A DNA stretch of 64,000 nucleotides. It comes from an uncultured Flavobacteriaceae bacterium (GTDB lineage: Bacteria > Bacteroidota > Bacteroidia > Flavobacteriales > Flavobacteriaceae). The stretch is taken from positions 62,001 to 126,000 of the forward strand of contig CALKOU010000002.1 in NCBI GenBank assembly GCA_938092005.1, in the 5' to 3' direction. Both the position numbers and the translations under genes were made by a program. The notes under the pieces were generated by a model. The model saw only the letters and a list, made by a program, of their open reading frames with translations. It did no database searches and was not told where the DNA came from. Below are positions 24,488 to 33,804 of the stretch, piece after piece (position 1 is the stretch's first letter; every line of letters begins with the position of its first letter).

Positions 24488-25782
24488 GAGTGGAGTTGTA
24501 TTTTAACTTGTTTAATACGCTTTCGATCAACTGCCTCAATGGTAAAAATAATGTTTCCAAAACGAAGGGCAGTATTCACTTTGGGAAAAGCACCCAATTG
24601 TTCTAAAATAAACCCTGCAACAGTTTCAGACTCTCCTTTATTTTGCTCAATCTCTTCGATATTTGAAAGCTTAGTGACGCCATAAAAATCTTGTAATGAT
24701 GTTTTACCATCAAAAATAAAGGTGTTGTCATTAAGTTTAGAATAACTGATGTCTGTTTCATCAAATTCATCGGTGATATCTCCAACAATTTGCTCAATGA
24801 CATCCTCTAACGAAATAACACCAGAAGTTCCGCCATATTCGTCCACAACAATGGCAAGGTGAATGCGTTTTGCTTGAAATTCTTGAAGCAAATCATCAAG
24901 TTTTTTGTTTTCTGGAACAAAATAAGGAGCTCTAATTAGGTCTGTCCACTTGTAATTCTTTTTATCCAAATGTGGTAATACATCTTTCACATAAAGCACA
25001 CCCATTACCGTATCTATTGTTTCGCTGTAAACAGGTACACGTGAAAAGCCCTTATTCACAATTTGCTCCACTACTTCAGCAAAAGCAGTTTGTTCCTCCA
25101 ATGCAAAAACATCAATACGTGGACACATTACTTGCTTGGTATCGGTATTGCCAAAGGTTACAATGCCCTTCAAAATCTTTTGTTCGTCTTTAGTTGTCTC
25201 CGAATCATCTGTCATTTCTAAGGCTTGTGACAAATGATCAACAGATATGTTTGAAGTTGTTTTACCAAGCCATTTTTGAAGAATTAGAGTAAGGTAGCTC
25301 ATAGGGTATGTCAATGCAAAAAAGACATATTTGTCGAGCAAATAAATCGGAATAGCCATTCGTTTTGCAAAGCCTTCGGGGTTTTTGTTTGCATATATTT
25401 TAGGAAGTATTTCTCCAAACAAAAGCACAACGGTAGTGATGATACCAACCTCTGCAAAAAAGCGAATTCCAGGGTGTGAAATAGATCCAAATAACAGCTT
25501 TGTGAGCGATGCAAAAAGTAATACTGTAGCAATATTAATAAGGTTGTTTAAAAGCAAGATAATCGCTAACAAGCGTCTTGGATTCTTGCGCAATAGTGCG
25601 ATTGTACGTGCAGATTTGTACGGAGCATTTATTGCTTTTTTAATAAATGAAGGTGACAGCGAAAAAAAGGCAACTTCTGAACCTGAAATCAATGCAGAGC
25701 CTAGCAGTAGTAAAAGCAGTATGATAATTTTTGCTGTTTCTACTGTCTCAAAACCAATAACCAAAAAGGAAATCTCCAACAA
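24484..25782 (-). CDS. gldE: Gliding motility-associated protein GldE (DUF21/CBS/CorC)
   Basis: A 432-residue membrane protein of the CorC/HlyC-like family. Residues about 15-175 form the DUF21 membrane domain (SALISGSEVAFFSLS at residue 30), residues about 195-335 hold two CBS domains (CPRIDVFALEE, VDEYGGTSGVISLEDVIEQI), and the end is a CorC_HlyC domain. GldE is functionally linked with GldD in gliding. No ATG is available at the right place: the frame starts with TTG at 25782 (or the next codon, also TTG), eight bases after the ssb stop. A non-ATG start, or coupling to ssb, is therefore likely. Confidence 0.9.
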   Translation of the reverse strand: MLEISFLVIGFETVETAKIIILLLLLLGSALISGSEVAFFSLSPSFIKKAINAPYKSARTIALLRKNPRRLLAIILLLNNLINIATVLLFASLTKLLFGSISHPGIRFFAEVGIITTVVLLFGEILPKIYANKNPEGFAKRMAIPIYLLDKYVFFALTYPMSYLTLILQKWLGKTTSNISVDHLSQALEMTDDSETTKDEQKILKGIVTFGNTDTKQVMCPRIDVFALEEQTAFAEVVEQIVNKGFSRVPVYSETIDTVMGVLYVKDVLPHLDKKNYKWTDLIRAPYFVPENKKLDDLLQEFQAKRIHLAIVVDEYGGTSGVISLEDVIEQIVGDITDEFDETDISYSKLNDNTFIFDGKTSLQDFYGVTKLSNIEEIEQNKGESETVAGFILEQLGAFPKVNTALRFGNIIFTIEAVDRKRIKQVKIQLHS

Positions 25783-25789
25783 TTAGCGT

Positions 25790-26218
25790 TTAAAAAGGCA
25801 AGTCATCATCACTTGCAGGTTGGTTTGTTGGTGCTTGCTGGGGTTGCGCCACTTGCGTTTGTGGTGCGGCTCCATCACTTGGACGTGGTGTTAAAAAGGT
25901 AAAATCATCCACATGTACTTCAGTTGAGTATCGATCATTACCATCTTCTCCTTGCCATTTGCGTGTTTTGATGCGCCCCTCAACATAAACACGATCTCCT
26001 TTTTTAAGGTATTTCTCGCATATTTCGGCTGCTTTGTTGCGCACAATTACGTTATGCCACTCTGTATTGGTGACTTTCTCGCCTGTTTGTTTACTGGTGT
26101 AGGTTTCATTGGTTGCAATTGGAAATCTTCCCAAGCAATTTCCGCCATCAAAGTATGTAACTTTAACGTTATCGCCTAAGTGTCCAATCAGCATAACTTT
26201 GTTAAGTGTTCCGCTCAT
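25790..26218 (-). CDS. ssb: Single-stranded DNA-binding protein
   Basis: A 142-residue SSB. The OB-fold covers residues 1-110 (MSGTLNKVMLIGHLGDNVKV, TEWHNVIVRNKAAEICEKYL, RVYVEGRIKTRKWQ), followed by a short Gln/Pro-rich linker and the acidic tip ending DDDLPF that binds repair and replication partners. It sits between mutY (24-base gap) and gldE (7-base gap), all on one strand. Confidence 0.96.
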   Translation of the reverse strand: MSGTLNKVMLIGHLGDNVKVTYFDGGNCLGRFPIATNETYTSKQTGEKVTNTEWHNVIVRNKAAEICEKYLKKGDRVYVEGRIKTRKWQGEDGNDRYSTEVHVDDFTFLTPRPSDGAAPQTQVAQPQQAPTNQPASDDDLPF

Positions 26219-26242
26219 AATAGATTTTATATCAAATGTACA

Positions 26243-27277
26243 TTATCGATTGAACTTGTCCAAAAATCGTTCAATCAACCTAGGCACTGCATAATCAGAT
26301 ACGGTAGCCCATGGAACAGATAGCTCTTCCTCAATATTTTCTAAAATATAAAAATGCGTGTGCAACGCTTGATGAGACAACTTATGGATAATTGCTTTTT
26401 CTTGAAATTTTGACCATACAGCTTTGTGCGCCCATGTTGGTGTATTTGGGTGTGCTCTTAAATCTTCTTCAGATAAATGATGTGGCGCTTCCACGAGAGG
26501 AAATTCATACAAACCTTGCCATATATCTTTGTGTGTTCTTTTAGTCAACAATGTGTTGTTGTACGAATCAAGAGGAATCAGGTAGTGAAAATGCCTTTTT
26601 CTAACTGGATTCGCTTTTAGCTTTTGTGGTCGCGCTGCAATGTTGCCCTGTGCTAACGCCAAGCAACTATCGGCAAAAGGACAGCTGCTGCAATGAGGGG
26701 TTTTAGGAGTGCAATGCAATGCGCCAAACTCCATAATAGCTTGATTGTACTCCCCTGGCGAAGATGTAGCTATTAAATTTTGTGCCAACTCCTGGAATAC
26801 TTTTACCCCTTTAGGTTGATTGATAGGGCTTTCAACATCAAAATGACGTGCCAAAACACGATATACATTACCGTCAACAACAGCACGTACTTCATCAAAA
26901 CATATGGAGGAAATGGCACTGGCGGTATATGGTCCTATCCCAGGAAGTTTTACTAATTCGTTGTATGTGTTTGGAAAAAAGCCCTTGTATTGTTCTGTAA
27001 TTCGTTTAGCCGTTTTATGCAAGTTACGCGCACGACTGTAGTAACCTAACCCTTGCCAATGCTTAAAAACAGCATCTTCATTTGCGTTGGCCAAATCCTT
27101 AACGGTAGGATAAGCTGATAAAAAACGTTCAAAATACGGTAGTCCTTGCGCAACTCGTGTTTGCTGTAAGATAATCTCAGAGAGCCATACCACATATGGT
27201 TCTCTTGTTTGTCGCCACGGTAAATCGCGTTTATGTTCCTCATACCACGCTAACAATTTCGTACTGAATCGATTCAT
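26243..27277 (-). CDS. mutY: A/G-specific adenine glycosylase MutY
   Basis: A 344-residue glycosylase that removes adenine opposite 8-oxoguanine. The catalytic Glu is in LSEIILQQTRV (residue 34), the helix-hairpin-helix is LPGIGPYTASAI and the catalytic Asp is in VVDGNVYRVLARH. The 4Fe-4S cluster ligands follow the Cx6Cx2Cx5C rule in CTPKTPHCSSCPFADSC. A C-terminal NUDIX-like domain (from about residue 220) recognises 8-oxoG. It heads the mutY-ssb-gldE-gldD run. Confidence 0.97.
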   Translation of the reverse strand: MNRFSTKLLAWYEEHKRDLPWRQTREPYVVWLSEIILQQTRVAQGLPYFERFLSAYPTVKDLANANEDAVFKHWQGLGYYSRARNLHKTAKRITEQYKGFFPNTYNELVKLPGIGPYTASAISSICFDEVRAVVDGNVYRVLARHFDVESPINQPKGVKVFQELAQNLIATSSPGEYNQAIMEFGALHCTPKTPHCSSCPFADSCLALAQGNIAARPQKLKANPVRKRHFHYLIPLDSYNNTLLTKRTHKDIWQGLYEFPLVEAPHHLSEEDLRAHPNTPTWAHKAVWSKFQEKAIIHKLSHQALHTHFYILENIEEELSVPWATVSDYAVPRLIERFLDKFNR

Positions 27278-27282
27278 TCATC

Positions 27283-27290
27283 CAAAAATA
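27283..27290 (-). promoter_or_regulatory. Putative -7 box of mutY
   Basis: The minus strand reads TATTTTTG, matching TAnnTTTG, only six bases before the mutY ATG. If used, the transcript would have almost no leader. No clear -33 TTG was seen. Confidence 0.35.
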
Positions 27291-27346
27291 CAATCAAAGA
27301 ATGATTTTTAGATGTTTAAAAACATATAAACGTAGAATTAAATTTT

Positions 27347-27354
27347 TATATTTG
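27347..27354 (+). promoter_or_regulatory. Putative -7 box of hup
   Basis: TATATTTG matches TAnnTTTG and gives a leader of about 33 bases before the ATG at 27391. A matching TTG was not found at the expected distance. Confidence 0.45.
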
Positions 27355-27390
27355 CTCACCTAAAATTTACAACCACATAAGAATTTAAGG

Positions 27391-27681
27391 ATGACAAAAG
27401 CCGAAATCGTATCAAACATTTCAGATAAACTGGGAGTTGAGAAAGGTGATGCACAAGAAATTGTAAATCACTTTATGAAAGAAATAAGAAGTGCATTAGA
27501 ATCTGGTGATAACGTTTATTTGCGCGGATTTGGAAGCTTTGTAGTGAAAACACGCAAAGCCAAGAAGGGTCGCAATATTTCAAAGAACATTACCATCGAT
27601 ATTCCAGCACATAATATACCTTCATTTAAGCCTGCAAAGGTTTTCTTGGAGAAAGTTAAAACTAAAGTAGCCGTTGACTAA
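27391..27681 (+). CDS. hup: HU/IHF family DNA-binding protein
   Basis: A 96-residue HU-type nucleoid protein. MTKAEIVSNISDKLGVEKGD is the dimerising N-terminal helix pair, and the DNA-binding arm follows RGFGSFVVKTRKAKKGRN with the intercalating Pro in the block IDIPAHNIPSFKPAK. It bends DNA as a dimer. It lies upstream of a 29-residue basic ORF and rng on the same strand. Confidence 0.95.
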   Translation: MTKAEIVSNISDKLGVEKGDAQEIVNHFMKEIRSALESGDNVYLRGFGSFVVKTRKAKKGRNISKNITIDIPAHNIPSFKPAKVFLEKVKTKVAVD

Positions 27682-27716
27682 CGCCTACACATTATTAATT
27701 ATTTAGATTATAACAT

Positions 27717-27806
27717 ATGCCAAGTGGTAAAAAACGTAAAAGACACAAGGTAGCCACGCACAAGCGTAAGAAAAGAAGTCGTGCTAATCGACATAAGAAA
27801 AAGTAA
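27717..27806 (+). CDS. 29-residue strongly basic protein, probably ribosome-associated
   Basis: The frame ATG...TAA encodes 29 residues beginning MPSGKKRKRHKVATHKRKKR, with the rest SRANRHKKK. About two thirds of the residues are Lys, Arg or His. It starts 35 bases after hup and has an A-rich upstream region. Composition resembles very small ribosomal proteins such as bTHX, though the sequence is different from bTHX as I know it. I recall similar short basic frames at this position in other flavobacteria, but I could not check. Function is inference. Confidence 0.65.
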   Translation: MPSGKKRKRHKVATHKRKKRSRANRHKKK

Positions 27807-27897
27807 GCTTCTTTGATCCTGAACATTACGTTCTTTGACATGGAACAACATTAGAATTGTTCACTCTAATTTGAATCCGCCGTAAAATTGTTCAATT

Positions 27898-27918
27898 GAT
27901 TCACAGTCATTGTGAATC
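27898..27918 (+). promoter_or_regulatory. Hairpin in the rng leader at the GTG region
   Basis: GATTCAC (27898-27904) and GTGAATC (27912-27918) form a perfect seven-base stem with loop AGTCATT. The stem contains the first possible GTG codon (27912) and lies 14 bases before the preferred GTG start (27933). A second six-base stem GAACAA/TTGTTC lies upstream near 27843-27862. RNase E-type genes are autoregulated through leader structure in E. coli, so an analogous role is possible. Confidence 0.4.
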
Positions 27919-27932
27919 TAAAAATCATTATT

Positions 27933-29483
27933 GTGAGTAAAGAACTAATTATTCGTTCGCGATCCTCTGCAGTTGATTTTGCCTTACTCAAAGATGGAAA
28001 GCTCGTTGAGTTTCACAAAGAAATTGAAGATAATAAGTTTCACGTAGGTGATATTTTCTTAGCAAAAATCAAAAAAACCCTATCCGGCCTAAACGCCGCT
28101 TTTGTAAACGTAGGGTATGAAAAAGATGCGTTTTTACACTATCACGACCTCGGTCCAAAAGTGTCAACGCTGCTAAAATTTATCAAGCGTGCTGGTTCTG
28201 GAAAAGTAAAAGACTTTTCAATAAAGGACTACCCATTAGAGCCTGAAATTAACAAAGATGGTGTCATTACAGACGCTGTTCAGGCCAATCAATCTCTACT
28301 TGTGCAAATTATCAAAGAACCTATCTCCACTAAAGGACCCCGTATCAGTTCGGAGCTGTCCTTGGCTGGAAGGTATTTGGTTTTGGTTCCTTTTTCAAAT
28401 CGTGTATCGATGTCGCAAAAAATTTCGACACGAGAAGAAAAGAACCGCTTAAAAAAGCTCGTTATGAGTATTAAGCCAAAAGGTTTTGGTGTTATTATCC
28501 GAACCGTGGCAGAAGGCAAGAAAGTAGCTGAACTCGATAAAGATCTAGAAGATCTTTACAATCGTTGGGTTCAAATGTGTAAAAAAATCCAAAAAGCAGA
28601 CTATCCCTCTAGAGTATTGAGTGAGCTTAACAGAGCTTCTTCTATTTTGAGAGATATTTTTGATGATGGATTTACTGGTATACACGTTGATGATCCAGAA
28701 CTATTAGCTGAAGTACAAGAATATTTGCAGCAAATTGCTCCCGAAAGAGTAACTATTGCAAAGCTCTTTAAAAACGAAGTGCCCATTTTTGAGCACTTTG
28801 GAATTGAACGACAAATCAAAGCCTCCTTTGGAAGAACAGTTTCCATGAATAGAGGTGCGTATTTGATTGTTGAACATACCGAAGCCCTTCATGTTATTGA
28901 TGTAAACAGTGGGAATCGTTCCAATAAGGCAAAAAATCAAGAAGATACAGCCTTAGAGGTAAACATGATTGCTGCTACAGAAATAGCGCGCCAGTTACGC
29001 TTGCGCGACATGGGTGGGATTATCGTGATTGATTTTATTGACATGATTAAGCATGAAAACCGGAAAAAACTTTTTGAACATTTCCGTAAGGAAATGGAAA
29101 GCGATCGTGCGAAACATAAAATTTTGCCTCCAAGCAGAATTGGACTGATTCAAATGACACGACAACGCGTTCGTCCAGAAATGGATATCAAAACAGCCGA
29201 ACCCAATCCAAATATTAATGGAGAGGTTGAAGCACCGATTGTCTTAATGGATAAAATCAAAGCGGACTTGGAAAAGATTTTAGCTAATCCAAAACACAAA
29301 AAGAAAAAAATAGTGTTGCACTTACACCCTTTTATTGCAGCTTATGTAACAAAAGGATTGAAGTCTGAGCGTACCAAGTGGTACTTTGAGTACAACAAGT
29401 GGATCAAAGTGATGCCACGTGATGCGTACACCTATTTACACTACCGTTTCTTTGATGGAAAAGGAAAAGTGATACACGTATAA
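27933..29483 (+). CDS. rng: Ribonuclease E/G
   Basis: A 516-residue endoribonuclease of the RNase G/E family for RNA decay and rRNA processing. An S1-like domain lies in residues about 35-120 (VGDIFLAKIKKTLSGLNAAF), and the catalytic metal-binding Asp residues are in HVIDVNSGNR and IVIDFIDM. There is no ATG at the N-terminus. The GTG at 27933 gives the expected start MSKELIIRSRSS; a GTG at 27912 adds seven residues but sits in a hairpin. A strong terminator follows. No C-terminal degradosome scaffold is present. Confidence 0.94.
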   Translation: MSKELIIRSRSSAVDFALLKDGKLVEFHKEIEDNKFHVGDIFLAKIKKTLSGLNAAFVNVGYEKDAFLHYHDLGPKVSTLLKFIKRAGSGKVKDFSIKDYPLEPEINKDGVITDAVQANQSLLVQIIKEPISTKGPRISSELSLAGRYLVLVPFSNRVSMSQKISTREEKNRLKKLVMSIKPKGFGVIIRTVAEGKKVAELDKDLEDLYNRWVQMCKKIQKADYPSRVLSELNRASSILRDIFDDGFTGIHVDDPELLAEVQEYLQQIAPERVTIAKLFKNEVPIFEHFGIERQIKASFGRTVSMNRGAYLIVEHTEALHVIDVNSGNRSNKAKNQEDTALEVNMIAATEIARQLRLRDMGGIIVIDFIDMIKHENRKKLFEHFRKEMESDRAKHKILPPSRIGLIQMTRQRVRPEMDIKTAEPNPNINGEVEAPIVLMDKIKADLEKILANPKHKKKKIVLHLHPFIAAYVTKGLKSERTKWYFEYNKWIKVMPRDAYTYLHYRFFDGKGKVIHV

Positions 29484-29486
29484 AAC

Positions 29487-29514
29487 AAAAAGCGGCCTTA
29501 GTGCCGCTTTTTTT
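29487..29514 (+). terminator. Rho-independent terminator of rng
   Basis: Stem AGCGGC (29491-29496) with GCCGCT (29503-29508), six-base loop CTTAGT, A-run before and T-run after. It separates rng from recX. Confidence 0.85.
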
Positions 29515-29526
29515 ATTTTAGCCAAT

Positions 29527-29997
29527 ATGAAAACACATTCGGTTTCTGAAGCGCTCAACAAACTACGTCGCTACTGTGCCTATCAAGAACGTTGTCACAG
29601 AGAAGTGAAAGACAAGCTACAAAACATGGGCATGATAGCCGAAGCAATAGATCAAATCATAGGATCATTGGTGTCCGAAAATTATCTCAATGAAACTCGT
29701 TTCGCACAGCAGTTTGCCCGCGGAAAGTTTGCTATCAAACACTGGGGTAACATGCGGATCACGCGGGAACTTAAAGCTAGAGCTGTTTCAGCTTATGATA
29801 TCAAAAAAGCACTTGCGACGATTGAACCAGAAGCTTACGCTCAAAAAATAAAGGAACTCAGCACCAAACGTTGGGAACAACTTGATGGTCAAAAACCGCA
29901 AGTGAGAAAACAAAAATTATATCAATACCTTGCCTATCGCGGTTGGGAAACCGAATTAATCTACCAACAAATTAACCGTCTTAGCAATATGGATTAA
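29527..29997 (+). CDS. recX: Regulatory protein RecX
   Basis: A 156-residue RecX-family protein, a regulator of RecA filaments. It is almost all helical, with repeats containing YCAYQERCHREVKDKL, SENYLNETRFAQQFARGKF and KLYQYLAYRGWETELI that match RecX three-helix modules. recA is not in the window. The 3' end overlaps the convergent TonB-dependent receptor gene by four bases. The ATG at 29527 is 12 bases after the rng terminator, so its promoter must overlap that hairpin or transcription reads through. Confidence 0.88.
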   Translation: MKTHSVSEALNKLRRYCAYQERCHREVKDKLQNMGMIAEAIDQIIGSLVSENYLNETRFAQQFARGKFAIKHWGNMRITRELKARAVSAYDIKKALATIEPEAYAQKIKELSTKRWEQLDGQKPQVRKQKLYQYLAYRGWETELIYQQINRLSNMD

Positions 29998-31793
29998 AGG
30001 GCATAGCGAAGGGAAACCATTCCATGTGCACCAGGCATTGGAATTAGGTTCTCATAGTACGAAGCGTCAAATAGGTTACGCCCTTGTAATTGAAGTGTCA
30101 AATCACCCGAAACATATTCGAGTTGCGCATTTAAAACGTTAAAATGGCCGCCCAGTGCTCTAGTTGCATATCGGTATGAAGCCGACCCAGACAAATTCGC
30201 ACAAATGTTTTTTACTAGCTGTAAATTAAGGTTGTGCTTAAGCGAATTTAACGCATATCGTGATATTACGGATTTGGTATAGTTGTCTTTAATATAACCA
30301 TAGGAAACAGTAAACGTGTGTCGCTGCTTACCCAAAGCATAATGCAAAGACGTATTAAGCTCGCCACCCACAGTAGTCACATCATGAATGTTAGCTGCCA
30401 CAAAAGCAGCATCGCCAGTTGTTACTTCAACGTAATCAATTAGGTTCTTGCTATTGCGCTGAAACAAAGCTGCTTCGAGTTGAAGGTTAGCCGTATCATA
30501 ACGAAAACTAAGCTCATGACTCAGTGCTTTTTCGGGTTTTAAATTGGCATTTCCTAAAGCTGTTGGTCCGTTGTAGTATAAATCGGTATAGGTGGGAACA
30601 CGGTAGGTGTATCCTGTATTAAAGGTAGCCCTAGCCTTATCAGAAATTCGAAGGCCTAAATCTAAACCTGGATAGAAAAAGGTATCAACGTCTGAAAAAT
30701 GACTCAATGCAAAACCAGGAGTCACGCTAAGATTATTCAACTTCAAACGATGCTCAAAAAATAAATGTGCAATCGTACGCTTGCGCTCACCAAGATTATT
30801 GGATTGTATATTAACATGTGAAAGCTCAGCTCCAAATCCGCTCAGGTTACCATTGCTGTGGTTAATTTTGGCATCAACAGAAAAGCCAACTTTATTATTG
30901 ATGTGTAGATTACGGAAAAAACTTGGGTTGTTACGAATAAAAACATATTCATCTTGACCACGTTTCCAAAATATTCTGGGCGTCCAGACTACTTTTTCCG
31001 TTGCATATTGCGTTGTTAGTGCCACCAAACTACTTTGTGTCTGCTCATACTGATCTACATTGGGTGGTCTATTAGGATTTCGATAAAATCCGTTGGCTCC
31101 AAACTTACGTTCGTTAAACATGGTAAGAAGCTTTAGATTTTTGGATGTTCCAAAAGCACTGTGTGTAAAAAAATGGAGGTTATCTAAATCGGTATTGTAT
31201 CGGTACCCTTCACTACTTAATCTAGAAAAGTGAACCACGTGTTGTTGGTTCTCGCTAAAGTTTTGAGCCGTTGCGCCAAGGTGCGTGGTATGAAAACTAC
31301 CCTGCCTAGCGGTAAGTGTAGCGCCCTTTTTCCCTTCTTTTTTAGTGACAATGTTAATGGCGCCCGTTAGCGCATTTTGTCCATAAACACGCGCTGCTGG
31401 TCCCTTTACGATTTCAATGCGTTCAATTACTTCTAAGGGCAATGCACTGTTCAATGTGTGATGTCCTGTTTGCGGATCGTCAACACGAATGCCATCAATG
31501 AGTAACAGCACTTGATCAAAAGTACCTCCTCGTAAATACACATCGGCTTGTGCGCCCTCAATCCCTTGGCGGCGAATATCAACTCCTGCTTGGAAACGAA
31601 GTAAGTCCACCAAATTTGAAACTGGGGTTTCTGCAATTTGCTCGGCCGTAATTACCGTGACAGATTTTGAATCGTCAGAAAAAGGCACATCAAGGCGTGG
31701 AGAAGAAACCACAACCTCATCAAGGGCCGTTTGTGCAAAAGCGGGGGCCAAAGTAAGTGCCACCACAAGAGCGGAAAGTAAAATACGTTTCAT
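29994..31793 (-). CDS. TonB-dependent outer-membrane receptor, BtuB-like
   Basis: A 599-residue receptor with signal peptide (residues 1-20, ending AFAQ), a plug domain (about residues 40-155; TAEQIAETPVSNLVDLLRFQ, LLLIDGIRVDDPQTGHHTL, KGPAARVYGQNALTGAINIV) and a barrel ending MVSLRYAL. It is short for the class, like BtuB. The gap to atpC is only 43 bases and contains no cobalamin riboswitch, so a vitamin B12 role is not supported. The substrate is unknown. Confidence 0.87.
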   Translation of the reverse strand: MKRILLSALVVALTLAPAFAQTALDEVVVSSPRLDVPFSDDSKSVTVITAEQIAETPVSNLVDLLRFQAGVDIRRQGIEGAQADVYLRGGTFDQVLLLIDGIRVDDPQTGHHTLNSALPLEVIERIEIVKGPAARVYGQNALTGAINIVTKKEGKKGATLTARQGSFHTTHLGATAQNFSENQQHVVHFSRLSSEGYRYNTDLDNLHFFTHSAFGTSKNLKLLTMFNERKFGANGFYRNPNRPPNVDQYEQTQSSLVALTTQYATEKVVWTPRIFWKRGQDEYVFIRNNPSFFRNLHINNKVGFSVDAKINHSNGNLSGFGAELSHVNIQSNNLGERKRTIAHLFFEHRLKLNNLSVTPGFALSHFSDVDTFFYPGLDLGLRISDKARATFNTGYTYRVPTYTDLYYNGPTALGNANLKPEKALSHELSFRYDTANLQLEAALFQRNSKNLIDYVEVTTGDAAFVAANIHDVTTVGGELNTSLHYALGKQRHTFTVSYGYIKDNYTKSVISRYALNSLKHNLNLQLVKNICANLSGSASYRYATRALGGHFNVLNAQLEYVSGDLTLQLQGRNLFDASYYENLIPMPGAHGMVSLRYAL

Positions 31794-31836
31794 ACGTAGC
31801 GTTAAAATGTTATTGATTTAAAGGAATCCTATAAAA

Positions 31837-32115
31837 TCAGTCCACAAATAAAATGGCGTTGTTATTGTTCATTTCAAAAGTGCCACCATTTACCAGTGCT
31901 ACAATGGTATCGTTTCCTTGTTGGGTAAAAAAGGATTTAAAAGCATCGTCTATGGTTAACTGACCTTCAATTTTAGCCTCACCAGGTGCTAATGATGAAA
32001 CAATAGCGGCATGGTTATTCAACACTTGAAAAGAACCCTGCTCACCAGGTACAGAAACAGCTGTAACTTCTCCTTTGAACAATGTAGCTTCAGGACTTAC
32101 AATCTCTAAATACAT
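31837..32115 (-). CDS. atpC: ATP synthase F1 epsilon subunit (short form)
   Basis: A 92-residue epsilon subunit with only the N-terminal beta-sandwich (MYLEIVSPEATLFKGEV, FQVLNNHAAIVSSLAPGE). The C-terminal two-helix domain that inhibits ATP hydrolysis in the approximately 135-residue bacterial form is missing. I recall this short form as usual in Bacteroidota. It follows atpD by five bases; the rest of the ATP synthase operon is elsewhere. Confidence 0.93.
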   Translation of the reverse strand: MYLEIVSPEATLFKGEVTAVSVPGEQGSFQVLNNHAAIVSSLAPGEAKIEGQLTIDDAFKSFFTQQGNDTIVALVNGGTFEMNNNNAILFVD

Positions 32116-32120
32116 AGTTA

Positions 32121-33656
<1,536 letters not shown>

Positions 33657-33690
33657 TCAAATAGGGTTAAATACCCTCTAAATTTGAGTG

Positions 33691-33698
33691 CAAATATA
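33691..33698 (-). promoter_or_regulatory. Putative -7 box of atpD-atpC
   Basis: The minus strand reads TATATTTG, matching TAnnTTTG, giving a leader of about 49 bases. A five-base hairpin AGGGT/ACCCT (33663-33677) lies in that leader. No clear -33 TTG was found. Confidence 0.45.
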
Positions 33699-33732
33699 GG
33701 CGAAATTCAACGACTAATAATGTCTTTTTTTC

Positions 33733-33788
33733 AAAAAAAAAGCACCCATCACTCAACGAAGTTCGCGAAGCGATGGATGCTTTTTTTT
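33733..33788 (-). terminator. Rho-independent terminator of the 944-residue TonB-dependent receptor
   Basis: On the minus strand an A-run, then AGCATCCATC pairing with GATGGGTGCT and a nine-T tract (33741-33733). One position is G-U in the minus-strand RNA but C-A in the plus-strand RNA, which supports the minus direction. The apical part TTCGCGAA can form an extra stem. Confidence 0.8.
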
Positions 33789-33804
33789 GTTTGTAATTTA
33801 CCTA

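Noticed and set aside
29994-31793. The 599-residue receptor as a vitamin B12 receptor under a cobalamin riboswitch
   Set aside because: It is BtuB-sized, but the 43-base upstream gap is too short for a cobalamin riboswitch and no B12 gene is near.
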